Source: a virus. Taken from it: a stretch of DNA of 28,401 nucleotides. The notes beneath the pieces are model-generated. The model saw nothing but the letters and a program-made list of their open reading frames with translations. It did not search any database and was not told the origin of the DNA. Positions within the stretch are counted from its first letter, which is position 1, and each line of letters starts with the position of its first letter. Both the position numbers and the translations under genes were made by a program. The DNA lies in the IMG/VR virus record IMGVR_UViG_3300046559_000652, positions 1-28,401 of that record; one strand, given 5' to 3'. Shown here piece by piece: positions 1-6,626 of this stretch.

Positions 1-525
1 AACCCGTGGCCCCTGGAGTTCACCTGTCGATTTGGTTATCCAGCAATCAATATCGAGCTTGCACTTCATAGCGAGCCTATCGAATTCATGGCCGGGCTGG
101 CCGCCGGCAAGCCGCCGAAGTCACGGCGATTGAATGAGGTCGCGGTCGGGGTCGTCATGGCCCTCCCGCCGTATCCGTTCGGCCATGAACGCCCGGATGA
201 GGTTGTAAACGTCCCCATCTGGGGGGTAACCCCAGGCATTGAGGACAGCCTTCACTTTTGCAATGTCGCGATGGGCAGCGTACCAAACCTCGGCGGCGGT
301 GGGCTCGCGAACGCTTCTCATCTGGTCACCTCCGGTTCGTACGTGCTGGTCTCCACCGGCACGGGCGAGAGCGTCGCCGAGGCGCGCGGGAAGGCGTATC
401 GCGTGCTGGACCGACTGACCATTCCAGCCTCGCCTTTTTTTAGAATTGATATAGGTCAAAGGCTCCGCGGCCAACTTCCTAAACTTCAGAAGGATGGATA
501 CGCTACCGGGCTTTATTACGCCTAG
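1..525 (+). CDS. PurD-like ATP-grasp ligase, C-terminal part (5' end outside window)
   Basis: The frame is open from base 1, so this is the last 174 residues of a longer protein. It aligns by eye with the end of phosphoribosylamine-glycine ligase (PurD, GAR synthetase), which joins glycine to phosphoribosylamine in purine synthesis. Residues 6-13 (EFTCRFGY) correspond to the metal-binding EFNARFGD of PurD. VAVGVVMA near 40-47 matches the PurD GVVMA strand. The end, with VLVSTGTGESVAEA, KAYRVLDRL and the FFRIDIG segment, matches the canonical C-terminal domain ending in FYRxDIG. Oddities are Thr for the metal-ligand Asn and Tyr for Asp in the EFNxRFGD motif, and an extension after the usual end. 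It may be a real PurD or a phage ATP-grasp ligase with another substrate. It converges on the methyltransferase at 537. Confidence 0.75.
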   Translation, partial: NPWPLEFTCRFGYPAINIELALHSEPIEFMAGLAAGKPPKSRRLNEVAVGVVMALPPYPFGHERPDEVVNVPIWGVTPGIEDSLHFCNVAMGSVPNLGGGGLANASHLVTSGSYVLVSTGTGESVAEARGKAYRVLDRLTIPASPFFRIDIGQRLRGQLPKLQKDGYATGLYYA

Positions 526-551
526 ATGTCGTCACTTCATTCTGCGACATC
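525..551. terminator. Possible hairpin between convergent genes
   Basis: GATGTCG at 525-531 and CGACATC at 545-551 form a perfect 7-bp stem with a 13-base loop. It lies where the rightward PurD-like gene and the leftward methyltransferase meet. There is no clear T-tract on either side, so a bidirectional terminator is only a guess. The CGACATCGG half recurs about 30 bases further on inside the methyltransferase end. Confidence 0.25.
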
Positions 552-1607
552 GGGAATCTCCATCGTGTCGATTGCGACATCGGCGAATAGCGGGCCATCG
601 CGGTAGATGCGGCGCTCCGACATGTCGGCATATAGCGGGTTGAGTTCGATCAGGATGGCGTCACGGCCGAGCCGGTCGGCGACAAGGCCGGCCGTGCCAG
701 CGCCGCCGAATGGGTCCAGAACCGCGCCCCCTCTCGGGCAGCCGGCCAGGATGCAGGAATCAATTAGGCCAACAGGGAAAGTTGCGAAATGCGCTTCAGC
801 GTATGGATTGGTAGCTACGGTCCAGACCGAGCGTTTATTGCGCGTTTCCGGGCATGCTTGGTTCCAGTCAGCGAGCCCAATTCGGGTGCGCCGGTCGTTC
901 GTCTCGGATACGTCCTGCCGGTCTTTTGCCGCCGTGCCGTAGCTGTGGAGTACCTGGCCGGCCTTGACTGCCGGTTCCGCAATCGCCGCCGCGTCGTAAT
1001 AGTACCGCTCGCTCTTGCTCAGCAGGAACAGGTATTCGTGCGCCTTGGTGCAGCGGTCGGTGACGCTTTCGGGCATCGGGTTTGGCTTTGACCATATGAT
1101 GTCCTGGCGCAGCCACCAGCCATCGGCGCGCAGCGCGAAGGCCAGCATCCACGGGATGCCAATCAGGTCTTTTGGTTTGGTGTCGCCAAAATTGCGGCTG
1201 CGGCGTGCCTGCCTGGTATTGTAACTATCGCCGATATTCAGCCAAAGCGTGCCATCCTTCCGCAGCACGCGGCGCACCTCGCGGAACACCGCCACCAGCG
1301 CCGCGATATAGGCGTCCGGCGTCGCCTCAAGCCCGATTTGGCTGTCAATGCGAGTTGCGCCACATATACGGCATCGGCTGGCGTCTACGCCGGGCCGGAC
1401 CCCACTGACGATAGCGCGGGGCGCTTTATTGTCTTGAACTTGGCCTCCGATGCTGTGGGAGCAATTTTGCTCGCCGCCTTGCCATTGCGCCGTGCCGTAA
1501 TCGCGCAAACCGTAGTACGGCGGCGAAGTCACGCAGCAATGCACGCTCTCGGCCGGCAGCCGCCGCAACTGGTCGAGCGCGTCGCCGACGATCATACGGA
1601 CGCTCAT
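537..1607 (-). CDS. DNA methyltransferase, beta-type (N4-C or N6-A)
   Basis: This 356-residue protein transfers a methyl group from S-adenosylmethionine to an exocyclic amino group in DNA. The catalytic motif TSPPY is at residues 27-31, near the N-terminus, and the SAM-binding motif DPFGGAGT is at 298-305, near the C-terminus. That order defines the beta class, which includes N4-cytosine and N6-adenine enzymes; TSPPY is common among N4-cytosine enzymes. A Cys-rich insert with CSHS and CRIC (roughly residues 49-86) may hold zinc. It is the last gene of the leftward early operon, and its ATG overlaps the TGA of the 9-codon ORF upstream. No cognate restriction gene is seen, so it probably protects phage DNA or regulates. 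The specificity matters if the genome really contains base Z. Confidence 0.9.
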   Translation of the reverse strand: MSVRMIVGDALDQLRRLPAESVHCCVTSPPYYGLRDYGTAQWQGGEQNCSHSIGGQVQDNKAPRAIVSGVRPGVDASRCRICGATRIDSQIGLEATPDAYIAALVAVFREVRRVLRKDGTLWLNIGDSYNTRQARRSRNFGDTKPKDLIGIPWMLAFALRADGWWLRQDIIWSKPNPMPESVTDRCTKAHEYLFLLSKSERYYYDAAAIAEPAVKAGQVLHSYGTAAKDRQDVSETNDRRTRIGLADWNQACPETRNKRSVWTVATNPYAEAHFATFPVGLIDSCILAGCPRGGAVLDPFGGAGTAGLVADRLGRDAILIELNPLYADMSERRIYRDGPLFADVAIDTMEIPDVAE

Positions 1608-1633
1608 CGATGCACCCGCTCGTCGATGCTCAT
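1604..1633 (-). CDS. Nine-codon relay ORF before the methyltransferase
   Basis: A mini-ORF encodes MSIDERVHR. Its ATG overlaps the TGA of the hydroxylase-fold gene (1630-1633, ATGA) and its own TGA overlaps the methyltransferase ATG (1604-1607, ATGA). AGGAAGGA about 6 bases upstream is a strong ribosome-binding site. It looks like a translational relay that carries ribosomes across the 22-base gap between the two genes. Whether the peptide itself has a role cannot be judged. Confidence 0.5.
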   Translation of the reverse strand: MSIDERVHR

Positions 1634-2142
1634 GGTGGTTCCTTCCTGCAAAAGTCGAGCGACAGCCAGATCGCCGGGTGCTCGCCGAGGTTGATCGCGC
1701 TCTGCACGACCCGGTGGTTGACCACGGTCAGGAGCCCGATGACGGGGGCCCAAGACTCGACGCCCGAGTACAGCATGACTCCTGGGTTGGTGCGCAGCGG
1801 CAGGACCGCGCGGCTGAAGCGGTCGTAGTAGGGGCCGCTCTCCATGTCCCACGGCAGGGTGGCGCCGGCTTTGAGCATTTGCAGGGCGACACGCCCGAAG
1901 TCAGCGCCGCCTAGCTGATCGCCGATGCGCTTCAGCCGGGATATCGTGGTCTTTGCCTCGACCCAGGCGTGCTTGTATGTCCCGAAGGCCAGATCGTCGT
2001 CGGGATCGTCGGCGTTCGCCCTCGGACCCCTAATCGGGATGGACAGAAGGCCATCGCCATAGGGTTTGAACAGCCCCATCTTCGTACGCAGCGAGGCGGT
2101 CAAATCGAACGTGTCCACGAAGGCGATCGGCGCGAAGTTCAT
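1630..2142 (-). CDS. Asp/Asn beta-hydroxylase-fold protein, apparently lacking iron ligands
   Basis: The 170-residue protein resembles small aspartyl/asparaginyl beta-hydroxylase-like 2-oxoglutarate oxygenases. The recognisable core is in the second half: SGPYYDRF, LPLRTNPGVMLYSG, then NHRVVQSAINLG and a final hydrophobic strand ending LDF. In the family, the segment before LPL normally reads RxHxPL with an iron-binding His; here it is RAVLPL. The second His (RVHSVxN) appears as Gln in RVVQSAIN. The protein may therefore be a non-catalytic relative. The start is set by ATGA overlap with the upstream TGA (2139-2142); the longer reading frame lies inside the upstream gene. The family assignment is by memory of the pattern and needs a profile search. 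Confidence 0.4.
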   Translation of the reverse strand: MNFAPIAFVDTFDLTASLRTKMGLFKPYGDGLLSIPIRGPRANADDPDDDLAFGTYKHAWVEAKTTISRLKRIGDQLGGADFGRVALQMLKAGATLPWDMESGPYYDRFSRAVLPLRTNPGVMLYSGVESWAPVIGLLTVVNHRVVQSAINLGEHPAIWLSLDFCRKEPP

Positions 2143-2546
2143 GCTGGGTCGGCCAGATTTGGACCGTGGCACGTCGGGCAGAAGCCATCTATCACGACCT
2201 GTTCAGGGTGACGCCAGCAGCGGTTTCCGATGATGCTAGGCTTATCCTCAGCCTGGGTATGCGCCGCCAGCGACCCGAGGCCGCGGTTTACCAGCGAGAA
2301 GACCGGGGCCTTCGGCCCGTTACCCTCGACCACCTTCAGCGCGTGCCGCAGCCAGTCTTCGCCGATCGGCTGCACGCCGTATGCGACAAGCCGCTTGTCG
2401 GTCTGCCGGGCGGCATCTACCGACACCAGGGCCAGCGCCAGCATCGCGTCCGGGGCCAGATACGTCGCGGTGACGATCGGGCCATCCTCGAACACGAGAC
2501 TGACGGCGAAGGCGGATAATTTATTCGCGGATTTATTATCGCTCAT
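2139..2546 (-). CDS. Hypothetical protein with C-terminal zinc-ribbon-like motif
   Basis: A 135-residue protein of unknown family. The first 100 residues are mixed and soluble, with an Ala/Leu-rich helix (LAPDAMLALALVSVDAA). The C-terminus has RCWRH followed about 12 residues later by CPTCHG, which could bind one zinc ion. The start is the ATG overlapping the ERF gene stop (ATGA at 2543-2546), and the stop overlaps the next gene's start in the same way, so it is translationally coupled on both sides. Its place directly after the ERF recombinase suggests an accessory role in phage DNA metabolism, but nothing in the sequence shows it. Confidence 0.7.
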   Translation of the reverse strand: MSDNKSANKLSAFAVSLVFEDGPIVTATYLAPDAMLALALVSVDAARQTDKRLVAYGVQPIGEDWLRHALKVVEGNGPKAPVFSLVNRGLGSLAAHTQAEDKPSIIGNRCWRHPEQVVIDGFCPTCHGPNLADPA

Positions 2547-3295
2547 TGGTCGAACCCGAACGGCTTGAGGGAGCCGATCAGGCCCTCCCGCCGTTTGGCG
2601 GCCCGGGAGACCAGCATGGCGATCGTCTCCGCCTGCGCAGCCGGCGTCACTGCCCGCTTCAGCACCTCGTCCAGCTCCAGGAGCTGCGGCCACTCGGCGA
2701 AGCGCAGCAGCAGCTCGGCATCGTCGGTGGCGTCGATCGCGTCCATCAGTTCGCGGACCTGCTGCTTCGCGTCCCGTTGGTCGGGTCCGACAGCTGCGGC
2801 ATCCTGGCGGCGCGGGACGGTACGAAGTCCATTAGCTCCCCACTCTTTGGCTTGGGGCGCTGGGCGGCCCACCGCAGCCTCGCCGTCGTCGTCGTCAGGG
2901 GCGACGCCCGCCATTGCCGCAAGGCTGTACCGTCGCAGGTAGGTGATGACGGAGCCGACGCCCTGCGCATCAAACTTGGTCGGTTGCGCGAACACCGTTC
3001 CCTCGATCCACTGCCCGCTCTGGTGCGCGAACAGCGTCACGATCCCGACGTTCGGCCCATCATTGACCGGCATCTGAACGACCGCTATCCCGGCGGCCGT
3101 CAGAGCGTCCCAGCACGCCTCTTTGACCGAAGCCAGGTCAGCATAGCGCGACTTGAAATGCGGGTTCTGGCTGTCCTTCACGGCGTTCTTGATGTTCGCC
3201 TGCGCCTTCGCCAGCGCGCCGAATATCTCGCCTGCCGGGTTGCTCCAGCGGCGACCGATACCGCCAACCTCGCCCGTCTCCTGATCTATGGTCAT
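2543..3295 (-). CDS. erf: ERF-family single-strand annealing recombinase
   Basis: This 250-residue protein belongs to the ERF superfamily (P22 Erf type), which binds single-stranded DNA and promotes annealing during phage recombination and genome circularisation. Typical signatures are NPHFKSRYADL at residues 44-54 and the GVGSVITYLRRYSL helix at 112-125, followed by an acidic PDDDDG stretch. The C-terminal third is charged and helical, as usual. The start is the ATG at 3295 because AAGGAGAA lies just upstream; longer in-frame readings overlap the KTSC gene. It is encoded with YqaJ exonuclease in the same operon, giving a Red/RecET-like exonuclease plus annealase pair. The terminal ATGA overlap couples it to the next gene. 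Confidence 0.92.
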   Translation of the reverse strand: MTIDQETGEVGGIGRRWSNPAGEIFGALAKAQANIKNAVKDSQNPHFKSRYADLASVKEACWDALTAAGIAVVQMPVNDGPNVGIVTLFAHQSGQWIEGTVFAQPTKFDAQGVGSVITYLRRYSLAAMAGVAPDDDDGEAAVGRPAPQAKEWGANGLRTVPRRQDAAAVGPDQRDAKQQVRELMDAIDATDDAELLLRFAEWPQLLELDEVLKRAVTPAAQAETIAMLVSRAAKRREGLIGSLKPFGFDQ

Positions 3296-3516
3296 GAAAT
3301 TCTCCTTGATGGTGCGTTGCGCAGCCAGCGGGCCACATAAGACCCGGGCGACGGGTTGTTGACCAAATCCTCGTAGGCGCTCCGCCCCTGGTTGGGGTAG
3401 GCGTAGACGGACGAGCCGGTCTTGTTGGAGAACTCCACCAGCAACTCGTCGGCCTCCTCGTCCCAACCGACGCGCGCCACAGTGCTCGATCGCACGTCGC
3501 GCCATTCAATTGCCAT
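3292..3516 (-). CDS. KTSC-domain small protein
   Basis: A 74-residue protein made almost wholly of a KTSC-type domain. The pattern is SSTVARVGWD, LLVEFSNKTG, VYAYPNQGRSAYEDL, then PSPGSYVARWLRN. KTSC domains occur in many phage recombination clusters as free-standing small proteins, and their role is unknown. The start is the internal ATG at 3516, preceded by GGGAGAGAAGAA. The upstream in-frame extension overlaps the HNH gene and lacks a better ribosome site. The gene overlaps the end of the HNH ORF by a few bases and abuts the ERF gene, so it is part of the same leftward transcript. Confidence 0.8.
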   Translation of the reverse strand: MAIEWRDVRSSTVARVGWDEEADELLVEFSNKTGSSVYAYPNQGRSAYEDLVNNPSPGSYVARWLRNAPSRRIS

Positions 3517-3955
3517 TTCTTCTCTCCCGATCTCGCCTTCTTCTACATTCAAGGCAAATGCGTCGCCCGTATTTGTCAATTTTAAGATTTGGCGGAGCAA
3601 ATTCGTGCCCCACTATGCAATGCGTTCGCGCCCGCATTCTTCCCCCGTTAACCTCTCCAGAGATGCCGCGTCGAACATTCTCGGCGTGAGTTACTGGCTC
3701 TAGATGATTCGGGTTGACGCAGCATCGCACGCGGCATTGGTGGTCCAACTCCAGTCCGTCGGGAATTGGTCCGATGAACCTTTCGTAGGAATATCGGTGG
3801 GCCGAGGTTGATCGCCAGCCCGTGGGCCGGCCACCATCTCTAATCCACAGCTTCCCATATCCGCCGTGATTTAGTGTTCCCGTCCATAGCCAGCAGCCGC
3901 TGTTGGGCTCAGGCTCAAAGGAATCATCGAAGTCGAATTTCACCGGCCTACTCAT
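3506..3955 (-). CDS. HNH homing endonuclease
   Basis: A 149-residue HNH endonuclease. The N-terminal part (CWLWTG, then GYGKLWI, then AHRYSYERFIGPIPDG) is the usual lead-in of free-standing phage HNH_3 proteins. The catalytic core is ELDHQCRVRCCVNPNHLEPVT, with the HNH residues and zinc cysteines. A C-terminal C..H plus CLECRR segment may be a second zinc site for DNA contact. It sits between yqaJ and the KTSC/ERF genes, a typical insertion of a selfish endonuclease into a phage operon. Its codons are visibly richer in A and T than the neighbours. It starts at 3955, 3 bases inside the yqaJ 3' region. Confidence 0.93.
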   Translation of the reverse strand: MSRPVKFDFDDSFEPEPNSGCWLWTGTLNHGGYGKLWIRDGGRPTGWRSTSAHRYSYERFIGPIPDGLELDHQCRVRCCVNPNHLEPVTHAENVRRGISGEVNGGRMRARTHCIVGHEFAPPNLKIDKYGRRICLECRRRRDRERRNGN

Positions 3956-4847
3956 CAGACGCCTCCGGCTTGTCTAGGGTTATCACCACTCCCCTGCCGT
4001 CGCGGCGCTGTTTGACCAAGCCAAAGCTCACCAAGCCAACGTCTTCTGGCACGAGCCCCGACATATCCTTGCGAGTGATGGCGTGCAGGTCGGCTGATGC
4101 TTTGGTGCTGGCGAACTTCGAGGCCAGCGAGATCCACTGTCCGGCCCAATTCGGCCAGTCTTCGCCGCGCATCTGATCCAGCATTACGTGGCGCAGCTTC
4201 GGTTGCGGCTTTGGCGGCGCCTTAGGCACCACGAGATCGGTCGGCTCCTCGTTTCTGGTCACATAGCCCCAGAACTCGCGCTCGGTCGAGATCAGCATCG
4301 CTTGATATAGCGGGTCAACGGCTTGCTCGATCCATTCCCACTTGCCGTTGCCGATGAAGACCGATAGGCCCCAATAGTCGAAGCCCAGGATCGTCGCGTT
4401 GTGAACGCCCTGCGGCGTGTGGCGCAGCACGAACGCTTCGTCTGCGCGGCCGGTCCACTTCGCGTCCCAATAGCATGACTGCCCTCTCGATGTCGTCGTG
4501 ACACCATCGAGATGCCCGCCCATAAAGGCGTATGGGTCAGAAGCGGTGACCCATTCGCTGCGGCGCTCGACGTTCCGGCCGGTCTGCTTCTCGTACCAGA
4601 AGGCATTAAGATCCTCGGTTGCGTGGCCCAGCAGGCGGGTCAACTCCAGCCGTTCGCGGGTGAAGTGCTTCAGCACATGATAGTCCAGCTGCGGCGACAG
4701 CTTGTCGTACAGGTCCGGCTCCTCGATGAGGCCAGTCTTGATCTTCCACAGCTGTTTCCAGTTGCCCGCCATCACCTCGGCGGCATCCGAGCCGCAGACG
4801 TAGCGCTTGCGGTAGGCCAGCTGGTCAGGGGTCATCCCGCCGTTCAT
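3948..4847 (-). CDS. yqaJ: YqaJ-family viral exonuclease
   Basis: A 299-residue YqaJ/lambda-exonuclease-type nuclease of the PD-(D/E)XK superfamily. It would resect double-strand ends to make 3' tails for the ERF annealase. CGSDAAEVMAG at 18-28 is the conserved N-terminal signature. GHLDG at 111-115 and DAK at 128-130 supply the acidic and lysine residues of the active site. The C-terminal region is variable, with KAPPKPQPK as a linker. The ATG at 4847 overlaps the stop of the upstream gene (ATGA), which fixes the start. It is paired in one operon with erf, separated only by the HNH and KTSC genes. Confidence 0.85.
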   Translation of the reverse strand: MNGGMTPDQLAYRKRYVCGSDAAEVMAGNWKQLWKIKTGLIEEPDLYDKLSPQLDYHVLKHFTRERLELTRLLGHATEDLNAFWYEKQTGRNVERRSEWVTASDPYAFMGGHLDGVTTTSRGQSCYWDAKWTGRADEAFVLRHTPQGVHNATILGFDYWGLSVFIGNGKWEWIEQAVDPLYQAMLISTEREFWGYVTRNEEPTDLVVPKAPPKPQPKLRHVMLDQMRGEDWPNWAGQWISLASKFASTKASADLHAITRKDMSGLVPEDVGLVSFGLVKQRRDGRGVVITLDKPEASDE

Positions 4848-5023
4848 CGCGCGGCATCCCTATCGGAGCGCACCAGCTCCGCGCCCCAATGAGCGCAGGC
4901 CGAGCCATATCGGCATATGACTGCGTTAAGCTCCTGGACCCGCTCGAACGACAGCGCGCCATCTCCTTGCAGCCGGGCAATCACTCCCAGCATTTCCTCG
5001 AAAGCCTCGTCCCGTGTCATCAT
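4844..5023 (-). CDS. Hypothetical small protein
   Basis: A 59-residue soluble, mostly helical protein of unknown family (MMTRDEAFEEM at the start, VQELNAVICRYG in the middle). The start at 5023 is chosen because its ATG overlaps the upstream TGA (ATGATGA at 5017-5023 region read leftward). An ATG 12 bases further upstream is also possible. The stop overlaps the yqaJ start. Position suggests only that it is made together with the recombination enzymes. Confidence 0.65.
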   Translation of the reverse strand: MMTRDEAFEEMLGVIARLQGDGALSFERVQELNAVICRYGSACAHWGAELVRSDRDAAR

Positions 5024-5340
5024 CGCGACCACCACCCGAGCAGGCCGCGTATCTTTGCCCTCTCGTCCTTTTCAGCCCGTTCGATCGCCTTGTAACGTTC
5101 CGTCATGGCGGCGAAGCGCTCGACATCCAGCAGGAAGATCGTGCCGTCGCGGCACTCCGTCCCCCTATTACCGATGCCGGCGTTGGTGTAGCGAACCAGC
5201 AGCCGCTGCCCGTCGAACTGGCCCAGCACCTCGACCTTGCCGCCGCGGTCTATGCCGCAATGGTCGCCGTAACGGTCCTCGTTCTTGACATCGACCCATT
5301 CCCACGCCGGAACGGTCGCCTTGTCGCCAATCTCTGCCAT
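5020..5340 (-). CDS. Hypothetical protein, first gene of the leftward early operon
   Basis: A 106-residue protein of unknown family. A beta-rich first part (KVEVLGQFDGQRLLVRYTN) looks like a small SH3-like barrel, followed by a charged helix. The ATG at 5340 is chosen because GGAGGTGG lies just upstream. An ATG four codons earlier would place that ribosome site inside the gene. It is the promoter-proximal gene of the leftward recombination operon and is divergent from the HTH regulator at 5439. Confidence 0.75.
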   Translation of the reverse strand: MAEIGDKATVPAWEWVDVKNEDRYGDHCGIDRGGKVEVLGQFDGQRLLVRYTNAGIGNRGTECRDGTIFLLDVERFAAMTERYKAIERAEKDERAKIRGLLGWWSR

Positions 5341-5438
5341 CACCACCTCCAATTTCTCCGCCGCCCGGAATACGCTTCACGGCCGGCCATTGCAACAACT
5401 TTCTTGAATCGCCAGAAAATAGCGCCTACGATGCCGGC
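5341..5438. promoter_or_regulatory. Divergent early control region
   Basis: About 98 bases separate the leftward recombination operon from the rightward HTH gene, so both promoters must lie here. The stretch around 5390-5430 is locally A+T-richer, with TTGCAA and TTGAAT as loose -35-like elements on the + strand, but no convincing -10 box follows at proper spacing. The HTH protein next door is the obvious candidate repressor. No clear palindrome is visible. Confidence 0.4.
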
Positions 5439-5705
5439 ATGGAAACGAGCTTTCACCGCTGGCTGACCGAGCGCGGCCTTGCCGTTCACGTCTTTGCCCG
5501 TGAGCACGAGCTTCCGCGTGGCCAGATTTACAAGTTGGCCGGCATCGCGGCGGCCGAGGCGTCGATGCAGGTATCGTTCCCGGTGGCGCTTCAGGTGTCG
5601 CTCATGACGGGCATCGGCCTGGAGACGCTGGTGCTGGAGGCCGAGGAGGCCGCCCCGGTGCCGCCGCGCAAGTACAGCCGGAAGATCGCCGATGCAGCCG
5701 AGTAG
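5439..5705 (+). CDS. Cro-like HTH transcriptional regulator
   Basis: An 88-residue protein with a compact helix-turn-helix in the first 65 residues. TERGLAVHVFAREHELPRGQIYKLA reads, in pieces, as helix 2 - turn - recognition helix of the Cro/Xre or YdaS type, and LQVSLMTGIGLETL resembles the last helices of such folds, where a residue pair chooses the operator. The tail is Pro/Lys-rich. It is the first rightward gene and is divergent from the recombination operon, the usual place for a phage early switch regulator. Its end overlaps the rusA start by 14 bases. Confidence 0.65.
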   Translation: METSFHRWLTERGLAVHVFAREHELPRGQIYKLAGIAAAEASMQVSFPVALQVSLMTGIGLETLVLEAEEAAPVPPRKYSRKIADAAE

Positions 5706-6108
5706 CGTGCGGCTCGTGCTGCCGCCGCCGCCTAGCACTAATGCGCTGTTCACGCACCGCTTCGGCTCGCGGCAAAGGATCAAGACCGACGCCTATCGTC
5801 AGTGGATCGCCGACGCGGGCTGGCTGGCGCGGTCGCAGAACCCCGGCAGCATGCCCGACCGGGTGCCGCTGTCGGCCTCGATGGAGTTGCCGTTCTCGCG
5901 CCGCCGCGACATCGACAACGCGAAGGCGATTGCCGACCTATTAACCCATCTCGGCATCATCGGCGACGACCGTTGGATTGACGAGTGGCACATCAGGCGG
6001 GTGCCGGTGGGTCAGCCGCTCGTGGTCGAGGTTCGGGAATTGGAGGAGAAGGATGGCAGGAGCGCAGAGGCCGACGCCGCACCAGGTCGCGATGTTGCGG
6101 CGGATTAG
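5692..6108 (+). CDS. rusA: RusA-family Holliday junction resolvase
   Basis: A 138-residue RusA-type endonuclease that cuts four-way DNA junctions. The N-terminus (LVLPPPPSTNALF) matches the family. RRDIDNAKAIADLL at 71-84 contains the catalytic D73 and D75. GIIGDD at 88-93 gives the third acidic position, equivalent to D70, D72 and D91 of E. coli RusA. The last 20 residues are a variable, low-complexity tail. It follows the HTH gene with a 14-base overlap and complements the ERF/YqaJ recombination genes across the divergent region. Confidence 0.93.
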   Translation: MQPSSVRLVLPPPPSTNALFTHRFGSRQRIKTDAYRQWIADAGWLARSQNPGSMPDRVPLSASMELPFSRRRDIDNAKAIADLLTHLGIIGDDRWIDEWHIRRVPVGQPLVVEVRELEEKDGRSAEADAAPGRDVAAD

Positions 6109-6280
6109 CACCGGCAGGCTGATCGTAACCATGCAAGAGGGGCGGCGAGGCTTTGCCTACGACGACGGCACGCCCGTCTCGCGGGCCGATGCCGAGCGGC
6201 TGATCGCGAGGGGCTGGGTCAAGCCCGAAAGCCAGGGACTGTTCCGCGAGGAGCCGCAGAGCTATGTGGTGCCGCGATGA
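6053..6280 (+). CDS. Hypothetical small protein
   Basis: A 75-residue basic protein of unknown family. TPHQVAMLRRISTGRLI and then SRADAERLIARGWVKP look like a small winged-helix type arrangement, but no catalytic motif is visible. The start at 6053 has AGGAGAAGG immediately upstream and overlaps the rusA end in another frame. Its stop overlaps the next gene (ATGA at 6277-6280). Confidence 0.7.
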   Translation: MAGAQRPTPHQVAMLRRISTGRLIVTMQEGRRGFAYDDGTPVSRADAERLIARGWVKPESQGLFREEPQSYVVPR

Positions 6281-6537
6281 CGCCATTGCAGGTCGCTAAG
6301 GTTGATCTAGAGGGCGGCCTCATGGCCATCGTCAGCGCCGCGCTGGAGCAGGCGTGCGTGCTGCGCGAGCAGCTAGCAGCCGAGGGGTCGCCGGCGATCG
6401 GCGCGTCCCTCGTGGTTCAGACGCTGGCCGAGGGCTCTGTGTGGGCCGAGCGGTATCGGGCCTGGCGCGAGGCGCAATGGGCTGAAGCCGACATCGAGCC
6501 TCCCGAGGACGCGCTGGAGCGGTATTTGAGAGGGTGA
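6277..6537 (+). CDS. Hypothetical small protein
   Basis: An 86-residue, mainly helical, acidic protein of unknown family. It starts by ATGA overlap with the previous gene. No domain is recognised. Ala-rich helices dominate, and the C-terminus (EPPEDALERYLRG) is charged. Confidence 0.7.
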   Translation: MTPLQVAKVDLEGGLMAIVSAALEQACVLREQLAAEGSPAIGASLVVQTLAEGSVWAERYRAWREAQWAEADIEPPEDALERYLRG

Positions 6538-6542
6538 AGGCC

Positions 6543-6626
6543 ATGAGAAGACGACCGACATACCTGACGCAGTACTGGTTCGACGCGCTGCTGCGGCGGC
6601 GGCGCGGGCGGCAGCGGCGGCGATGA
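6543..6626 (+). CDS. 27-residue arginine-rich peptide
   Basis: ATG at 6543 opens a 27-codon frame, beginning MRRRPTYLTQYW and ending with a run of Arg. A GAAGG ribosome site precedes it, and its TGA overlaps the ATG of the next gene (6623-6626). Eleven of the 27 residues are Arg, so it could bind nucleic acid, or simply be a coupling ORF. Confidence 0.5.
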   Translation: MRRRPTYLTQYWFDALLRRRRGRQRRR

